DNA from: Bog-532 sp965277615
Lineage (GTDB): Bacteria > Actinomycetota > Actinomycetes > Streptosporangiales > Streptosporangiaceae
Direction of reading: 5' to 3'
Assembly (NCBI GenBank): GCA_965277615.1
Contig: CBDIDG010000005.1
Coordinates: 2,294,001-2,358,000, forward strand
DNA: 64,000 nt
The notes below the pieces were generated by a model that made no database searches, was not told the DNA's origin, and was given only the letters and a program-made list of their open reading frames with translations. The translations under genes were made by a program, and so were the position numbers. Shown piece after piece: positions 62,168-64,000 of the stretch (the first letter of the stretch is position 1; each line of letters begins with the position of its first letter).

Positions 62168-63060
62168 AGATCTTCGCGTTCGTCGCTGCCCAGAAGGCCG
62201 ACTTCCCCGTCCGCATCCTGTGCCGCGTCTGCGGGGTCTCAGCCTCGGGGTTTTATGCCTGGGCGGCCCGGCTTGCCGCGGGGCCGGGGCCAGCCGCGAC
62301 GGCCCGGTCGGTCACCGCCGCGCACATCGCGCGGGTGCACCGGCGCTCCCGGCGCCGGTACGGATCGCCGCGGGTGACCGCGCAGCTGGCCCGGGAGGGC
62401 ATCACGGTGAACCATAAGGCGGTGGAGCGGGAGATGGCCCGCCAGGGCCTGGCGGGGCGGTGCAGCCGCCGGAAGATCCACACCACGCGGCGCGATCCGG
62501 CGCAGGTCCCCGCCGCCGATCTCGTCCGCCGCGACTTCGCCCGGCCGCGCACCGATGAGCTGTGGATCGGCGATGCGACCTACATCTGGACGGATGAGGG
62601 CTGGTGCTACCTGGCGACCGTCGTGGACGCGTGCTCACGGCGCCTGCTGGGCTGGTCCATCACCGATCACCTGCGCACGGAGCTATGCCTGGACGCGCTG
62701 CTGGCCGCCGTCGCGGCCCGCGGCGGCCGGGCGAACCTCGCGGCCGGGATCGTTTTTCACACCGATCACGGCACCCAGTACACCGCTGGGGAGTTCCGGG
62801 CGGCGTGCCGGTCGCTGGGCATCACCCAGTCCATGGGCACCGTCGGCGACAGCTACGACAACGCCATGGCCGAGTCGTTCTTCTCCGGATTCAAGCGCGA
62901 GGTCATCGACGGCGAGCACTTCGCCACCCGCGCAGAGGCGCGAGCAGAGATCTTCACCTGGCTCAACTGGTACAACCAGGCCAGGCTTCACAGCTCCATC
63001 GGCAACCGGCCGCCAGTGGAATACGAACACCACCTCGCACAGCAGTCACTCGTAGCTTGA
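62164..63060 (+). CDS. IS3-family transposase OrfB (DDE integrase core)
   Basis: 298 residues. N-terminal HTH_21-like region (YGSPRVTAQLAREG), then the rve DDE core: Asp in WIGDATYIW, Asp in FHTDHGTQYT, and Glu in AMAESFFSGFK with the usual lysine seven residues later. OrfB lies in the -1 frame relative to OrfA, as in IS3 elements that make OrfAB by frameshifting; no obvious slippery run is seen at the overlap, and coupling through GTGA is an alternative. Confidence 0.94.
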   Translation: MKIFAFVAAQKADFPVRILCRVCGVSASGFYAWAARLAAGPGPAATARSVTAAHIARVHRRSRRRYGSPRVTAQLAREGITVNHKAVEREMARQGLAGRCSRRKIHTTRRDPAQVPAADLVRRDFARPRTDELWIGDATYIWTDEGWCYLATVVDACSRRLLGWSITDHLRTELCLDALLAAVAARGGRANLAAGIVFHTDHGTQYTAGEFRAACRSLGITQSMGTVGDSYDNAMAESFFSGFKREVIDGEHFATRAEARAEIFTWLNWYNQARLHSSIGNRPPVEYEHHLAQQSLVA

Positions 63061-63089
63061 ACCGTGTCCGCTACGCGGGGGGAACCTCA
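63061..63089. repeat. Right terminal inverted repeat of the IS3 element
   Basis: Ends GCGGGGGGAACCTCA; complementary to the left end over about three quarters of its length. Immediately followed by ACG, the right copy of the target duplication. Confidence 0.8.
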
Positions 63090-63191
63090 ACGGCCCCAGT
63101 CAATACCGGACCGTGTCAGTACGAGCCAGACAGCGTTACCGCTTTGATCTGCACTGACGCGACCCAGCGCGACCTTCCCGGACGGAACGAG

Positions 63192-63241
63192 TGTCCATGG
63201 TAAGGAGAAGGTCTACGGTTCGATTCCGTAACGGGGCTCCA
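63192..63241 (+). other. 3' half of a tRNA-Thr(GGT) gene, probable attachment-site remnant
   Basis: The sequence gives a tRNA-like anticodon loop ATGGTAA (anticodon GGT), stem GGAGA, variable loop AGGTC, T arm TACGG-TTCGATT-CCGTA, acceptor strand ACGGGGC, discriminator T and CCA. No matching GCCCCGT acceptor strand or D arm lies upstream. Partial tRNA 3' halves of this kind are left by integrase-mediated insertion at tRNA genes. The 5' stem TGTCC pairs at four of five positions. Confidence 0.65.
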
Positions 63242-64000
63242 GGTCAGACGCGTTATTTCGAACGCTGGGCTTCAAGATCCAGTGACTAATCAAGTGCCTG
63301 TCACTCGATTCCTGGTCCCGCTGGCGTGATCTAACTGGATCGATGCGGCCTGCTGATCTACGGCAATCAGACTCGATGCGACAGCATCAGACTTTGGTCG
63401 CTACGCGTGGTTACTGAAGCCGTCAGATGTGCCTCAATTCAGGCGGTGGCCGTCTCCGTTGTCTGGAGAATGCTCACTGGAAACGTCATCACTGACGGTC
63501 GCGCCGTTCCCGGCGGCTGACAGGACGGCACGGTGGCTAGACGGTCTCGGTGACGAGGGTGCAATGACCGATATGAGCTCCCGCTTTGCTGGCCATCTTG
63601 ATGATGTGGGGAACGGAAGAAGCGGCGAACCTGAGCGAGTAAGCGGCTTGGCGCGGTCTGATGGAGGTACGGCAATGAGTCTCGGTGCACGAGCAGCGAA
63701 CCTTGAGTCGCATAGCGAAAGAGCTCGGCGCGTCGGACTCTAAGCCTCGATCCACCGCGTGAATTCGGGTGATCGTTTTCTGTTGGCTGACCTGAAAAGC
63801 TGATCTTGCGTTGAGTTGAGGGCGTGGGCTTTTGCCGCTGACTGTCCTGCGGCGTGTCCCGGAGTCTTTGGCGGGTCAGGGGCTGGTGCCCATTGCGGGC
63901 TGCTGGGATGCGGTGACCTGGTCTGGGCTGGTCAGGCCGCGGCGGGTGGCGGGCCGCAGGCGGCGTAGAACAGGCTCGTCCATTCGTGCTCGCGATGCTA
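63242..64000. other. Terminal stretch without a confident gene, 759 bp
   Basis: Short frames here show no recognisable family. The last 150 bases on the minus strand are Pro/Arg-rich and could be the edge of a transposase gene continuing beyond the window. CCAGTGACTAATCAAGTG at 63279 resembles a sequence left of the insertion sequence. Confidence 0.5.

Larger units (their letters stand above)
61802..63089 (+). mobile_element. Complete IS3-family insertion sequence, 1288 bp
   Basis: Two overlapping transposase frames lie between imperfect terminal inverted repeats (left starts TGAG, right ends CTCA; inner shared segments TCCCCCCG and GGACAC). The element is flanked by a direct 3-bp repeat ACG at 61799-61801 and 63090-63092, the target duplication expected for IS3-family transposition. 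Both frames are intact, so it could be active. Confidence 0.88.

Noticed and set aside
63590..63745. Possible group II intron domain I fragment (TAGCGAAAG-like and GAGTAAG-like segments)
   Set aside because: No domain V, no maturase frame and no defined ends; the resemblance is too short.
1..64000. CRISPR arrays, rRNA genes and replication origin
   Set aside because: No regularly spaced repeats, rRNA-like segments or DnaA-box clusters were recognised.

Overview
This window is high-GC DNA with GTG and TTG starts, many 4-bp ATGA/GTGA gene overlaps, several FCD-type GntR regulators, and sugar importers that lack their own ATPase gene. Together these point to a soil actinomycete (Actinomycetota) with a large carbohydrate-catabolic genome. 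No rRNA gene, CRISPR array, replication gene or complete tRNA was found.

Layout. (1) 1-7640, minus strand: a tightly packed nine-gene catabolic operon (FAD oxidoreductase, fumarylacetoacetate-hydrolase-fold enzyme, two small fold proteins, aldehyde dehydrogenase, two dehydrogenases, class II aldolase, and an SDR cut by the window edge). It faces a GntR regulator at 7769-8524, and both promoters carry the palindrome CTG(T/C)ATACAG. (2) 8974-31000: a branched-sugar utilisation region. It holds a two-domain glycosidase-like protein, two ABC sugar importers (11210-14368 and 26628-29981), two FadR-like regulators, an apiosidase-like GH140 protein (24873-26171), and enzymes matching the known D-apionate pathway: D-apionate lactonase (18044-19786), D-apionate oxidoisomerase (15535-16380) and 3-oxo-isoapionate decarboxylase (16434-17243). 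(3) 31030-42448: sugar-acid genes, namely an enolase-superfamily dehydratase, a DapA-type aldolase, an FCD regulator, an APC permease, SDRs, an aldo-keto reductase, a cyclase-fold hydrolase and a D-2-hydroxyacid dehydrogenase. (4) 43-61 kb: ordinary accessory genes with AraC, MarR, LysR and TetR regulators beside VOC proteins, a carbonic anhydrase, MFS and FUSC exporters, a P450 and SDRs. Several genes here are broken. (5) 61.5-64 kb: a broken gene, a complete IS3-family element with a 3-bp target duplication, and the 3' half of a tRNA-Thr gene that looks like an attachment site.

How the genes work together. A palindrome TGG(N)AT(N)CCA occurs seven times between 8.8 and 40.8 kb, each time in front of a transcription unit: glycosidase, both importers, apnO/oiaC, the apnL operon, the second FadR gene, and the 40.5-kb hydroxyacid-dehydrogenase operon. 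I infer one regulon: release of apiose from apiosides, ABC import, oxidation to apionolactone, lactone opening, oxidoisomerisation and decarboxylation to L-erythrulose. The individual enzyme families rest on sequence motifs; the substrate assignment is recalled family knowledge plus inference.

Five genes are interrupted relative to family pattern, four by an apparent single missing base and one by an in-frame stop. This could be real decay or draft-sequence error.
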